64,000 nucleotides of DNA from Pseudeuparius sepicola (lineage: Eukaryota; Arthropoda; Insecta; Coleoptera; Anthribidae), in contig OY987303.1 in the NCBI GenBank assembly GCA_963920635.1, forward strand, positions 14,982,175 through 15,046,174, given 5' to 3'. Position 1 is the stretch's first letter; each line of letters starts with the position of its first letter. The position numbers and the translations under genes are program-made. Shown in pieces: positions 1-41,811 of this stretch. The notes below the pieces were generated by a model. It searched no databases, was not told the origin of the DNA, and was given only the letters and a program-made list of their open reading frames with translations.

Positions 1-487
1 CTGTGAAACAGTAACGACCGGTCATAATTTTGTCGTTAATGAAATAGTTCGTCTGGAATCTTAGAGTACTTATATTGAAATAACTTTTTCCTGCCTCTTT
101 TGAAAATAGTGTTGCCTCTATATATTCTACTGAATGATGTATATACCTATAATAGGTACTTCCATTGTTATAAGAAGGAAAGTATTGTCGTAGCTGGTGT
201 CATACTATTCAATTATACTATAATAAGATAATTAGGTATATTCAAAAACCGTTTTCTGGCATTTTCGGTTTGTGGCATGGCATGACCATGGCATAATTTT
301 AATAAAAACTAACAAGTAATGTTAATTTCAATTTCATTTAATTTTTCTATTGTTTTCAAAAGAGATGTTCTAGAAAGAAATATATAACATGTATATTATT
401 TTCTGTCAAACAGCTATTGTCTTCTTATCCTTTGATTTTGAAAACTACAATACACTGATTGATAGAGCATTTCCGACCTCAAGCTTC
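1..487. other. AT-rich intergenic DNA, no gene seen
   Basis: No open reading frame of note, splice-site pair or repeat boundary could be supported here. The stretch is simple AT-rich intergenic sequence running up to the fold-back element that starts at 488. Confidence 0.5.
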
Positions 488-1053
488 TAATCAAACTACG
501 TTTACCTTATATAGGCCAAACCAATTTATTATCACGAAATTTCGACCTTAATCGTGGTCATCATCAGACTACAAATTTACATTTTGTATTACATAAACAA
601 TTGATGGTAAAAACAATAGTTTTATACAAACTTTATATAATATTTTTTGTTTTGTTTTTAGGGGTTTGTTAATTTAATGTTAAAAAGATTAAAAATATCA
701 CTTCTTAAGATGGTTGTGATGGCCATGACTTGATGCAAACATTTTAGATGTGTACACTTTGAGAGCAAATTGAGAAAGACGCAAGAAGGAATGTACCTAT
801 GTAAAACATGAAAGTGGACTTACCATTCTGGATCTGTTGCGGTAATACCTAATCTTATTAACCTTACAACTTTAAATCAACAAACCCTTAAAAAACAAAA
901 AAATAGATTATATAAGTTTGCTTAAAACTACTGTAAATTGATGATGATATTATGAGAATGATATCTAAATTTGTAGCCTGATGATGACAACAATTAGGGT
1001 CGAAACGTTGTGATCATAAATTGATTTGATATGAGGAAAACGTAGTTTGATTA
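488..1053. mobile_element. Fold-back element with ~90-bp inverted arms
   Basis: The arm at about 488-579 is an imperfect reverse complement of the arm at about 965-1053. Both outer ends carry TAATCAAACTACGTTT on one strand or the other. The ~385-bp interior has no ORF. Each arm holds the pattern CTGATGA, a short stem, then GAAA: 978-984 and 1002-1006 on the + strand, 567-561 and 543-540 on the - strand. Such motifs occur in some retroelement-derived repeats. No target duplication was recognised. It could equally be two inverted copies of one short repeat that landed close together. Confidence 0.6.
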
Positions 1054-2116
1054 CAATACACTTATTTATTACTCACCATTGTTTACCCAACATCTGTTTA
1101 TATTAAAATGTCATTAAATTACATAAAATGGGGCAATAAGGTGGATACAATATAAGGGAAGACGAGTAATGATACGCATGTTTCTTCTTTTCCTTTTCTT
1201 TTACTAAAAATTGTAGCAAAACTTTTATATTACCGCTCTGTTGCTGTACTTATAATATACATTAGCATTATATCGATTCAAATAAATACTTTCCTTAGCG
1301 GGAAAATTTATGATGTAAATAGCCATAACTCACATACCTTATAATAAAGAAAATTGATACTCCAGTCAGATTTTTAGGAAGATGCGACAGAACTTTTATT
1401 TAAGTTGAAAAGTTGAATAATCTGTATTTTTTGTATGGAAACATATTCATATGGTTTAAAAATAAGTATAAGCTGTTACACTACACCCCTGCGAAAATAA
1501 CTGAGGCTAAATTGCCAAACAACCGCTGATATTATCTCAGTCTTTTAGGGCCATATCTGTTAAACAATGCCGTGCGCAAACAATATCGAGAAAACTAAAT
1601 GGCACACCAGGTCGATGGGGCTTGCAATTGGGGAAATTGTGAGTTATGCCATTGCATGATTCCCGGATTTATGTTATACTATAGTCGCATTCTGTTGCGA
1701 AATTCTTCCTAATTCATTTTGTGAGCCGGGAAATTTTAACTGCCCCTATAATTTTAACCAACGTCGAGAAAATTGCGGAGAAATGTTGTTGTGTTCCAGG
1801 GTAGGTCTATACATTTCCAGTTTTCGTGTCATAAAACTATTCGTGAGTGAGAAAAATGAGGACAGTGCATGGTACTCCGTGAAAAATACAATTTATTTAT
1901 TAGGGCCAAATGTAAAGCCGCACGAGTTTTCGAATGAAATGAATATTTTCTGAAGTAGCAAAATTGGCCAATGGTGACAGTTCCCAACGGATACTCGATT
2001 AAGATGAAAAAGATAAAGATCTAAACATAGTTGACAGAAAAAACTCCAAAATTCGGAAACGTAGTTAGAACCGCCATTACAGGTATAGTTTTCTTTTCTT
2101 GTTGAGCAATATTTTT
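1054..2116. other. Intergenic DNA, nothing recognised
   Basis: Moderately complex AT-rich sequence with no ORF above 70 codons, no matched splice sites and no repeat ends that I could identify. The part around 1540-1800 is slightly richer in GC but has no coding signature. Confidence 0.4.
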
Positions 2117-2710
2117 AACCGATTTCAAAAAAGGAGGAGGTTATCAATTCGGTTGTATGTTTTTTATGTTTGTTATCTCAGAACTCCGTTATTTATAAAC
2201 CGATTTGGATGATTCTTATTTTATTAGGGGTGGTCAAATTTAAATTTGAAGAGAAATTAAATTTGAAGAGCCAAATTTCAATCCTAAGGGGAGACAAATA
2301 AGGGATGCAATTTAATATTCGACCGATTTCGATAATTCTTAATATTTCACTAAAAAAATAAGAAATAAAAAAAATAAAACCTACTTCAAAAATTTGCCCG
2401 TATGCACATTTCAACTAAAATTTTAGAAATATTTTTCTCTTTCTAGATTGAGTTATCTTTCGAGTCGGTGACGGTAAGTTATGATGTATGTAGGATATGA
2501 TGTATTCACATCTAAATAGATTTAAATTCCTTGCCTTGACTGTCACCAAACCCAAAGGTAACTCGATTTAGAAATAGTCAAATATTTCTAAAATTTTAGT
2601 TGAAATGTGCATACGGACAAATTTGTGAAGTCGGTGTTATTTTTTGTTACTTTTTTTAAATTTTTAGTGAAATGTGCATACGGGCAAATTTTTGAAGTAG
2701 GTTTTAATTT
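2117..2710. repeat. Dispersed repeat, family A, copy 1
   Basis: It begins AACCGATTTCAAAAAAGG and runs to an inverted end near GAAGTAGG at about 2690-2705. It matches a longer copy at 4116-4970 in the same orientation. The interior has a second inverted pair: GTATGCACATTTCAAC at about 2400 and its complement near 2600. This would fold the right half into a long hairpin. I know similar repeats as abundant in several insect genomes, but I cannot name the family from sequence alone. The start codon and ORF on the - strand at 2193-2414 lie wholly inside it and are probably not a gene. Confidence 0.65.
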
Positions 2711-3900
2711 TTTTGTTAAAATATTTATAAATATACCTAATGTATCTCCAAAAGTATTTACAAATAGCTAAACTCATCAGATCTTTTCATTTTAGAAGGG
2801 TAATCCAAATCAACTCAGCAATCCACATGATTATATTCATTTTTTATGAGCTCAGCTCTGTCTATACAAGGTGACACAGAAAGTAGTGGCACCCCAATTT
2901 TTTCTACAATATTGAATACAAATTTAAAATGTACAGGGTTCACTGTTAGTGAGGAATTTTTTTAGTCTAATCGGACCTGGGAAAATACTTACGCTTTGAC
3001 CTGAAGTAACATTATTTTAAATGGAATCTCAACGTGTAAATTTTCTTCAAAATTTGACATATAAGACAACAGGTAAATACGCTCACGTGGCAAATCATCT
3101 TTAAATGAAATGGTTTCTTTTTGCCTGCTTGATAATATGAAGTTCACTGGTAACGGAAACATATGGATTCCATTTTATTTCAGTATCTATTTATTTCATA
3201 AAAATTAACTGATAGTTCATAAATTTTTAAATGGAAATCTCTATTTTATTATCACCATTAAATTAGTCATTAAATTTGCTCTTTACTAATATATCACAAG
3301 TAGATAGTATTAAAATTTAATAATTATGAATTACGTGTTGGTTGAGCAGGCAACAAGTGAAGAGACGTTCATTCTCCACCTGCCCTGTTTTGAGATCGTG
3401 ATTTTACTCGTTACTTATATACTTATATATGGAAATATATCGGTTGGGAGATGACAGATCCCATGGATTAAAGATCTACGTTGCTGGTTTGGCTACACCT
3501 CCATAGGCATTTTTCGATCTACAGGTTCTACAGTTCAATTATAGGCCATATCGATCGCTAACCTTCGCTAGGAGATGGTGGGCCAAGAAGATGAGCCATA
3601 GTTTGGAAAACGTGACGATTTCACAACAAAACACATTTTTGACGCTATATGACGAAGCAGAAGCAAGCCATAGAAACTTGTAGAAGTAGAAAGGATTTTG
3701 TGTCTAATTGATTGTCATAATTTACATACAAATTTAATAATTATTATTATCGACTTGATTTATGAGCATATTTATTATACTTGTTTTGTAATGAAGCGCC
3801 GTGGTGTCGCCAAAAATTGATGCTGCAACCGCATACCACGCATTTTCAGGTAAAATTTTGCAAGAAGCTATAATTATTATTCTACATTTTACCAATAATC
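2711..3900. other. Intergenic DNA upstream of secreted-protein gene
   Basis: AT-rich and without a recognisable gene. A single mariner-like end (AAGGTGACACAGAAAGTA, about 2870-2887) has no partner nearby and is at most a one-sided remnant. The last few hundred bases should include the proximal regulatory region of the gene whose TATA box lies at 3913. Confidence 0.4.
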
Positions 3901-3912
3901 CTATTTTTTTCG

Positions 3913-3919
3913 TATAAAA
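3913..3919 (+). promoter_or_regulatory. TATA box of the secreted-protein gene
   Basis: TATAAAA sits 87 bases before the start codon at 4000. That predicts transcription start near 3943-3945 and a 5' leader of about 55 bases. This is typical for insect genes encoding small, highly expressed secreted or cuticular proteins. Confidence 0.7.
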
Positions 3920-3999
3920 AGAAGGATATCTGGTGCAACGCTATAGTCGCGTCTGAAGAATCTCTGCATCTACAAGTACAAAAGAGAAATTTATTCGCT

Positions 4000-4011
4000 A
4001 TGAAGGTTTTG
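4000..4011 (+). CDS. Secreted protein, coding exon 1
   Basis: Encodes MKVL only. It is followed at 4012 by the donor GTAAGA and preceded by a TATA box at a suitable distance. It is too short to appear as an ORF; it is supported by joining in frame to the hydrophobic core of the signal peptide in exon 2. Confidence 0.78.
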
Positions 4012-5663
4012 GTAAGATTTTTTTACGTAATAACACATAAATAGTAGTTAGTTTATAGAGTGAAGTGTTAGGTTAGGTTAGTGGATGTATTTGAACAGAT
4101 ATTTGAACCGTTTTTAACCGACTTCAAAAAAGGAGGAGGTTATCAATTCGGTTGTATGTTTTAGGGGATGATATTTCATATTCAACCGATTTCGATGATC
4201 CTTTTTTATTAGAAAGGGAGTACCTTAGAGGTGGCTCTATTTAAATTTGAAGAAAAAATCCCACCCGTAAGGGTGGAAAAATAGTTGATGAAATTTCATA
4301 ATGGACCGATTTCGAGATTACTTTACCAGTTAAATTTGAAGAAAAAATTCCACCTGTAAGGGTGTAAAATAGGGGATGAAATTTCATATTGGACCGATTT
4401 CGATGATTATTTATTTATTGGAAAGGGGCGTGGTCCCATTCAAATTTAAAGAAAAAATGCCACCCCTAAGGATAGATAAATAGGGGATGATTCTTATTTT
4501 ATTAGAAAGGGGTTACCTTAGGGGTGGTCACATTTAAATTTGAATAGAAATTAAATTTGACAAGAAAAAGGGTGGACAAATAGGGGATGGAATTTAATTG
4601 GACCGATTTCGATAATTCTTAATAATTCACTAAAAATAAGAAATAAAAAAATTTTTACAAAAAAATTAAAACAAACTTCAAAAATTTGCCCGTATGCACA
4701 CTCCATTAAAAATTAAAAAAATAATAACAAAAAATAACACCGACTTCACAAATTTGCCCGTATGCACATTTCAACTAAACTTTTAGAAATATTTTTCTCT
4801 TTCTAAATTGAGTTATCTTTGGAGTCGGTTGCAGTAAGTTATGATGTATGTATGTATGTAAATCCAAAGATAACTTAATTTAGAAAGAGAAAAATATTTC
4901 TAAACTTTTAGTTGAAATGTGTGCAATGTGCATACCTACCGGCAAATTTGTGAAGTCGGTTTTATTTTTTTTTGTTAATTCTTTTTATAAGAATCATACC
5001 TAAAAAGTGTTTAGTAGTGAAGTGTGTACCTACAGTATAATTTTAGCGAATTAAGTTTTTGGTGAAGGCGTCGGGATTACAACATTGGGAACACTACGAA
5101 CTATGTCCACTTTTTTTGCTCTGACGACATTCTGATCAAATCGATCAAATTAAAAAAAGATTATTTTTTTCTAAAATTCAAATATTTAAAAATGTTACTC
5201 CTATATTTTTCAAATCGAAACAAATTTTACTCCGTTACACTTTTTAATTTAAAAAGTATGGTAAATAAGTCTAAATTCGTCGCCTTCGATCACCTCTGGT
5301 TCCTTTATAGAAAAAAAAACAGTGCTTTCTACCAAGAGCGCTTAACAAAATGATTTTTTTAATATTTCCATTTTTCCTCAGACTATCATCGCCTTCGTCG
5401 CCATTTCCATCTACTCCGCTTCAGCCGGTAACCTCGGCTGGTCGTCCGCACCTATCTCCTTAGGCGGCTCTCCCTGGCTGCCTTCAGCGTCCGCCTCAGC
5501 TTCAGCTTCAGCATTTGCCTCTTCTGGGCCTCTGTTGGCCCAACCAGTACCTTGGATAGCTGCGCCTGCTCCTGTATGGGCTCCCAGTGCCCCTTGGGTC
5601 GCCAGATCTCCTTGGGTGGGTAGGGCGGCTTGGCCCATCGCCCGTGGGAGCGGATGGTGGTAG
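4000..5663 (+). CDS. Small secreted Ala/Ser/Pro/Trp-rich protein (probable cuticle-type), two exons
   Basis: Two coding exons, 4000-4011 and 5382-5663, join in phase 0 across a GT-AG intron (GTAAGA donor, TTTCCTCAG acceptor). They give 97 residues. Residues 1-19 form a clear signal peptide: MKVL, a hydrophobic core, then SASA before the predicted cut at G20. The mature part lacks cysteine, contains a run of Ser-Ala repeats at about residues 39-50, and then repeated Pro-Trp and Ala-Pro motifs ending in Gly-Ser-Gly-Trp-Trp. A four-codon first exon that splits the signal peptide is the usual layout of insect cuticular protein genes. The intron carries a large dispersed repeat. No chitin-binding RR consensus is present, so the cuticle role is inference; a silk or other extracellular structural protein is possible. 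An ORF on the opposite strand (5411-5704) is a shadow of the Ser/Ala-rich exon. Confidence 0.82.
4116..4970. repeat. Dispersed repeat, family A, copy 2, with internal tandem units
   Basis: The ends are ACCGACTTCAAAAAAGG at about 4117 and its inverted form GAAGTCGGTTTT near 4950-4962. The interior from about 4150 to 4610 repeats a block several times: GGGGATGAAATTTCAT, GGACCGATTTCGATGAT, then AAATTTGAAGAAAAAAT. The unit is roughly 100-130 bp and imperfect. The right part is a hairpin built from TGCACATTTCAAC and its complement, around a short GTAT microsatellite near 4845. It lies entirely within the intron of the secreted-protein gene. Confidence 0.65.
5382..5663 (+). CDS. Secreted protein, coding exon 2
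   Basis: Begins after the acceptor AG at 5380-5381 and stays open for 93 codons to TAG at 5661. It encodes the rest of the signal peptide and the whole mature chain. The GC content is far above the flanking sequence, as expected of a coding exon in this genome. Confidence 0.8.
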   Translation, partial: TIIAFVAISIYSASAGNLGWSSAPISLGGSPWLPSASASASASAFASSGPLLAQPVPWIAAPAPVWAPSAPWVARSPWVGRAAWPIARGSGWW

Positions 5664-5710
5664 ATTTCGTTATGGAGTTTTTGTTTGTATAGATTATGTA
5701 ACATAAATTA

Positions 5711-5716
5711 AATAAA
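5711..5716 (+). terminator. Poly(A) signal of the secreted-protein gene
   Basis: AATAAA lies 48 bases after the stop codon. It is the first canonical hexamer downstream and implies a very short 3' UTR. Confidence 0.6.
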
Positions 5717-5719
5717 TAT

Positions 5720-8700
5720 AATTTAAACTGAAATATGTAGTTATATTTTTCATTACTAGCATTTCTCAACATGCGGAGAACTTTCATATTAACAAGTTTT
5801 TAGTTCATCTTCAGCTGCTTATACTGCATGGAGTAGCTGAATCATCCAGAATACTTAAAGAAAATACAACAGATTTTGTACATTATTTTTACTTGTTAAA
5901 CAAATGGCAACTATTTTCCAGTATAACATCAACTTCCCTTTAATTTATAGTCTATATAGATGTTCTTATGAAGATTAGAAAGTAAAATCAATTTCCTAAA
6001 GCTCGTTCCATACCTTCTAATGAGAACAAAGAATCATGATAGCATAGGAATAAACAACAAGAAATGTATAATATACTAAATGTATGTACCTAGACTGTTT
6101 TCAGCTATTCAACTATACTTTTTACTACAATTATTAAAATCAGTAAAAAACAGAAATTGTTGTCTATTATTTTGTTCACATTTTGCTTAGAATTGGATGT
6201 ACTGTGTTAATACAATGGGCTACTATTAGAAAGAAAAAAAGTTATAAATGAATTTATGCCATGAGCCACAGAACTTCTGCCTTCCAGCTGTCAGTTCGAA
6301 ATTACTGTTATATTTAGATATTTCACTCAAAATAACATTATATTAGCATCAGTGTGTAAATTTTTATCTTGATTAACCAGAAGAATCGAAAATATGTTTT
6401 CAATTACGACGCCCTGTAGATTGGACACTAGTAACATCGGATACGGGATATTAAGTCATTACTAAAATCTAGTACTGGAGTTTAGCGACTTGTACAAGTT
6501 TCTGGCATCGTGTAAATCCGCCTTAGTCAAATCGACTTATTTTGACGTCATCTGTTTCCCATTACCCAATGTATGTCCTATAATGAGGCACCTTGTATAG
6601 GAGTCCTTTTTAGCTAAGTACCTAAAACTTCACAAAACATAGAAGTTTTTTTTGTACAACCAAAAAGAGGTTTAAGGTTCGTATCAATTGACACAGATCT
6701 ATGAAATCTTCGAAGCAGTCAACTTATAATCCCATTATTTTCAAATTGTTAGATCCAACAAAATGTTTATTATATATTGATTAATTCCAATAACCTATTT
6801 TGTGCAACTGAAGAAGGAGTCAGGTAGGTATCATCAAAGTCAATTTCTGGAAATTAATATGTAACCTGACGAATATAATTATAAATCGAATTAAAAAATG
6901 GTACTAAGAGCCTACAATAATAATATTCTACAGATAATGAATAAATACAAGAGTAATATTTGGTAGACATTAAACATGTTGATGTTGGGTCTATATAATT
7001 AAAATAATTTCAGATTTCTTCATATTCACCATAATCCTACCACCACAGAGCTATTAGGTAGGTTTACGCTGCTATGCTATAGCACTGAACTAGGCATTGC
7101 TGATGATAGGTATAAGAGATTGTTCTGTTTTTCATATTAACGATCTTTAGTCTAAAATATCTAATTTTACATGCGATTCAAAAGATTGTTCAACGGATGA
7201 ACAAACATCAGCGCCAGCGCCTATTGCCTAGCATCTCATTTAAATTATGTAATTGTTTACTTTAGAATGTAGGTCCCATACGTCCCTCATACTCAAAATT
7301 TCAATTATTTATTTTTAATGCAAAATTATTCCGAAGTAATTAATTTGCATAATCGGAATTCAACACCCACGACATTCTTTAATTGTGTCAACACCGTTCC
7401 AATTACCTGTCCAAATTCGCAGCAAAGGTCAACAAATTATTATTTATTTTACCTTGTACCCCAAATTCAATGTATTATTATTGATTCACGCCAGATTTGC
7501 TGTCAAAATTGTCAGGAAAAACAATTCATTCTTTATTTTTATTGGTTGCAAAAAGTCTTCCGACGATCTTTTTTCTTTCACTGTTGATAGAAGCCACAAA
7601 AACGTTATATACAAATTCGTATTTTCTTTTCGAGGGATAAGCCAATCTGATTAATTCTAAAAGTTTATTTTATTCAATACATTCAAGGCGTTCAGAATTC
7701 TGGTCTATAGCAAAGAAGATAATGTAGATGAAAGAAGGAAATAATGTGAATTTCAGTGTGAACTATTTGCTTAAATCGTTAATAAAAAAACTTGTTTTAA
7801 CGGATATTTTGTTTGCTTTCAGCGGCGCATTTTGAAACGTTTTTCAAACTGGTAATAAACTGGCCGTTTTAAAGTAGGTATTAAAAGTTGCCTACCTTGG
7901 CTCTAGGCTTCCTTAATCAATAATATAGTATACATTGGCGCCAAACTATAGTAGTTATTGCTATCGTCAAAATTAACAATTTTTGTACTTTAAATCATTA
8001 TTCTAATCCAGGAAGCAGGATAACAATCAAACTTACTTAACTATGCTCACACCGCAAAGAAAAAATATTAACGATACAACTACTTACTCCAGACTACTCT
8101 ACTTATTATTAATAGATCTAACACGGAACTGCATCGATATATAGACAAACAGAGGAAGGAATTTTGTATGGGAAAGAAATGATAATTATGGGAATGGGCG
8201 AATCATGAGAACAACTCAAAGCAGCGTTTCAAGGAAGTGCCAGAGAGGAGGCATAATGGGTGGCTATAATAAAGAATGTTGAGATTAGAAGTTGTTAGCT
8301 AAGAAAAATGAAGTTGCAACGTAGTACCCGAGGGATTGCTTTACATGCATTGCAACAGATGTTTACATGATTATTTGGAACAATAAGTGTTAGATGTTAG
8401 AAGTCAAGTTGTAAATGTGCGCAACTGTTTGAACATTAAAAGATAAAAGTGAATAGACGACAAATCCTTTAGGTCTCAGAAGAGTTGGTTTACAAGAACA
8501 ATTTGATATGAAACTGAGTCATCTGGATATGAATATTTTGCGGTATTTTGCTGTCAAATAAACGACAAATTGAAAAACTTGTTTCTAAAGTTAAAGTTCC
8601 TTGCTTTATTAATATCCCCCAATATTTCTTTGGGCTCGTGCCAGGCGATGATCAAGGTGTCACATTTTTAAAATGACGATTGGGTCTAAAACAGTTTCGA

Positions 8701-10535
8701 TAAGATTATGGTTAGCAAATATCTCACTTTTGTGCATTTTCTCTATTTCATCGTGAATTAGTCCCAAAGCTACCTACTTATAATGGTGTAAGCGCTACCT
8801 ATCAATAGTATTATAACTCATTTGAATTAGAATGCGGATTTTCCAGTAGAACTTCACCAGCCAATTATCCGCTCGTCTGCATTATGAAAAACTCGAGGAT
8901 TCTCTCAAATCCTATTCTTTTCGCATCTTATAGATCCTATAAGTATAAAGATGTAGATTATATGCATGCTTCGCTTCGCTACCTATAGCAGACAACATTC
9001 AGTAAGAGTAAAAAGATCAAATTATCTTTTGGTGAATATATATTTTACTGGATTTGGTACCTTACTGGAAGAAATGGGAATTGCAAATTTCATATCAAAT
9101 ATCTGGCAATCATTATTGAGTTCATCATGACTCTTCTTATGCTATTAAAATCTATAACATATAAGATCAGCATCAATACTTTTGATTTTTGTAATAAAAC
9201 AACAAATAATCACTAACATTTAACATTGTGAAGGATTATCACCATTTCTATGGTTACTCTAGAACCGTTTTCACTTAACGCTAGAACGAAGGACATCGAA
9301 AACTATCCGGTCATGGGCGTAACTAGAAGGAAGTGCGGATATACACTTATATTTTATAATTTTAAAGAAGGTCTCGTTGCAAATTAACAAAAAATATACG
9401 TTTCTGGTGCATCTAGTTAAACATCAAGAAATGACGAAAATTCCGAATATATCTCTAAAACACATAATATTATATCATGACAGCCCCTTTGCGTCATCTA
9501 ATTGATGTAATTTAATGTTAGGATTATACATATTTCCACATGAGTAATTAGCAAAAGCAAATATACAATCCTACTTAAATATTTAATAATTTTTAACTAT
9601 ATGGTATATATTGACTAAAGATAACACTGGCATTCAAGGGAGCATGAGAATTATGAATCTATATACTATTACAAATGACAAAATCTAATTTGGACTGAAG
9701 AAAAACCTTTTTCCCTCAAAAAATTGGGTTTATTTTAAGAATATTATACCTACTCCAAATAAGCGGTTGCTATTTATTTGTATACCACGGAACTGAAATT
9801 CAACTTTTTGGACAAATGTGGAATTTAGTTGGCAAGGCCTTCAAGGCGTCGTCAAGGTTTATTGAGACAGTTTTTCAAAATTATGTGCCTAAGGTAATGA
9901 GTGTAATAATTATATATGGAGTTATTAGATTGCATTGCTTTGGCTTTAGCTGAGTGTGAACACCTCTTGGTTATTTTTTGAAACATTTTTGCCTTTCTAT
10001 TGAAAGTCTTGCATATTTTTTCTTTCAAAAAAAAAGAAGGATATGAATTTTTAATCCTTGGCAAATTTTCAAGAATCTAAGGTGCCTCAAAACGTAGAAA
10101 AAAAACAAAGTTTAATTTATTTTTAAAACTGTACCTAAAAAAAACATATTTATATATTTCTTCATAATGCAAATTAAACTCAAAATATACAGGACAGTGG
10201 GAGTTACTTCGTGTCAAAGCAGCGTCACCATTGGCCACAAAACACATAAGACGAAGCAAAATACTTGTTATGAAACGCAAAAAATGCAATGATTGACAGT
10301 TTAACTGTTATTACTGTCACTAGATGCATAGTCATTTTTTCTGATTCCAAAAAATGTACCAGTTTAAAAATTTATTCTAGCCACGAAAAAACCTACCACC
10401 CGACCCCATGGACATCTGAGTACGTCTATCCTATTCTGCGGTCATGCGCTGTTGCTATAACGTCACCTGCTAGTTCACCAAAAATTGAATCATCCTCAGC
10501 TAAAGCTAGCTTATTTTCCATTTTTGACGTTCCCT
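5720..10535. other. Intergenic DNA, no gene recognised
   Basis: About 4.8 kb of AT-rich sequence. All ORFs are under 95 codons, do not resemble known families and lack coherent splice sites. I saw no long inverted or tandem repeat. The stretch around 8140-8560 is purine-rich and less AT-biased, but nothing supports a transcript there. Confidence 0.4.
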
Positions 10536-10550
10536 CTGGAATTTACAGGT

Positions 10551-11060
10551 ACTCTTTAAAATAAGGGGACCCGGCATTTCACAGTCTATCACATAGGAAA
10601 AGTGAAGCCTTGAGGGGAAGTTTGTTTTCTGTAGACTCCAAGGAGACCACATAAGTGGGCTGGTACAAGGTTATTTTATGTCAGTGTCCAACTGCCATCA
10701 GGTTTTATGTGATAGATAGTGCCATAGATTCTAAAGGAGGCAAAAAATTCCCCATCATAATTCACAAATTTTAAGTTTTCTAACTTCCAGATACTCAGAT
10801 GTGACAATTAAAGAATTTCAACTATACAATAGATTTATTTCATTTGACAGTTGCCATATTCTGTAATTGTAGACACAACATTGTTAGAAATTTAGAAATC
10901 ATGGAAACCATTATTATTTTTACTAACAATCAAAGTACCTGTTATATTCATAGATTCTCCAATAAAATGGCATACTTGGTATCACTGATACCATTAGAAT
11001 GATGAAAGAATAGGCCTCACTTTGGAAAGTATAATGCTGGGTCCCCTTATTTTAAAGAGT
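10551..11060. mobile_element. 510-bp TIR element, family B, copy 1
   Basis: The first and last 27 bases are inverted repeats with one mismatch (core CTTTAAAATAAGGGGACCC). It is flanked by an imperfect 12-13-bp direct repeat, CTGGAATTTACA at 10536-10547 and CTGGGAATTTACA at 11063-11075, which may be the target duplication. There is no transposase ORF, so it is non-autonomous. A reverse-oriented relative is split between 59629-59870 and about 63209-63466. It lies about 400 bp upstream of the Actn TATA box. Confidence 0.7.
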
Positions 11061-11442
11061 CCCTGGGAATTTACATTTGGCAAAAACACAAAAATCTCAA
11101 TAAAAACCTTATACACAATTGTGATTACAAAAAAAATGTGCCACACTAGTTTGTAACTTATTCTAGCACAGAAAAACTCAAGTGACATCTGGAGAGGACG
11201 GAAATTCTCCTCCTTCTGCTCATGGGTCCTCGTCGCAACGTCACCTAGCTGCCAGCTGGGTAGTGCCCTTGACCAAAAATTAAACCCTCCGCAGATTGCG
11301 TGTTCCGTTCTCCACCTGGAGCATAACACAAAATACGACTTCAGGGTGCGCCCATGCACCCGCCCGAGCTACCCCCTAGCCCGCACGCGCGGCTCCTCTA
11401 CCGGGCGCGCCAAAAAACCCCCGGAACACCCTCGGCCCGATC

Positions 11443-11450
11443 TATATATA
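11443..11450 (+). promoter_or_regulatory. TATA-like element of Actn promoter
   Basis: TATATATA sits in an otherwise GC-rich segment (about 11340-11660), 207 bases upstream of the start codon. It predicts transcription start near 11473. A TCAGAC initiator-like match at 11456-11461 is too close to the TATA box to pair well with it. Other first exons could exist within intron 1. Confidence 0.5.
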
Positions 11451-11656
11451 CACTCTTCAGACGCTCGGTATCGCAACCGTCGGCGCTGCCCCGCCGCCGC
11501 CAATACCGACCGAACAACAAAACCGGCCAGTGTCGGGCCCGGGAGCGAACGGGGCAGGTCTACGACGGTGCGCGGCGCGCTGCCAGAGGTCTCTCATCCA
11601 AACGAACGAACCACTTCGGCGACGAGTCACACACACACCCCCCCGAGGAACGAGTG

Positions 11657-41811
<30,155 letters not shown>

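Noticed and set aside
5411..5787. Two minus-strand ORFs, one rich in Ala/Glu repeats
   Set aside because: They are opposite-strand shadows of the Ser/Ala-codon-rich exon 2 of the secreted protein, which has a TATA box, signal peptide, splice sites and poly(A) signal on the + strand.
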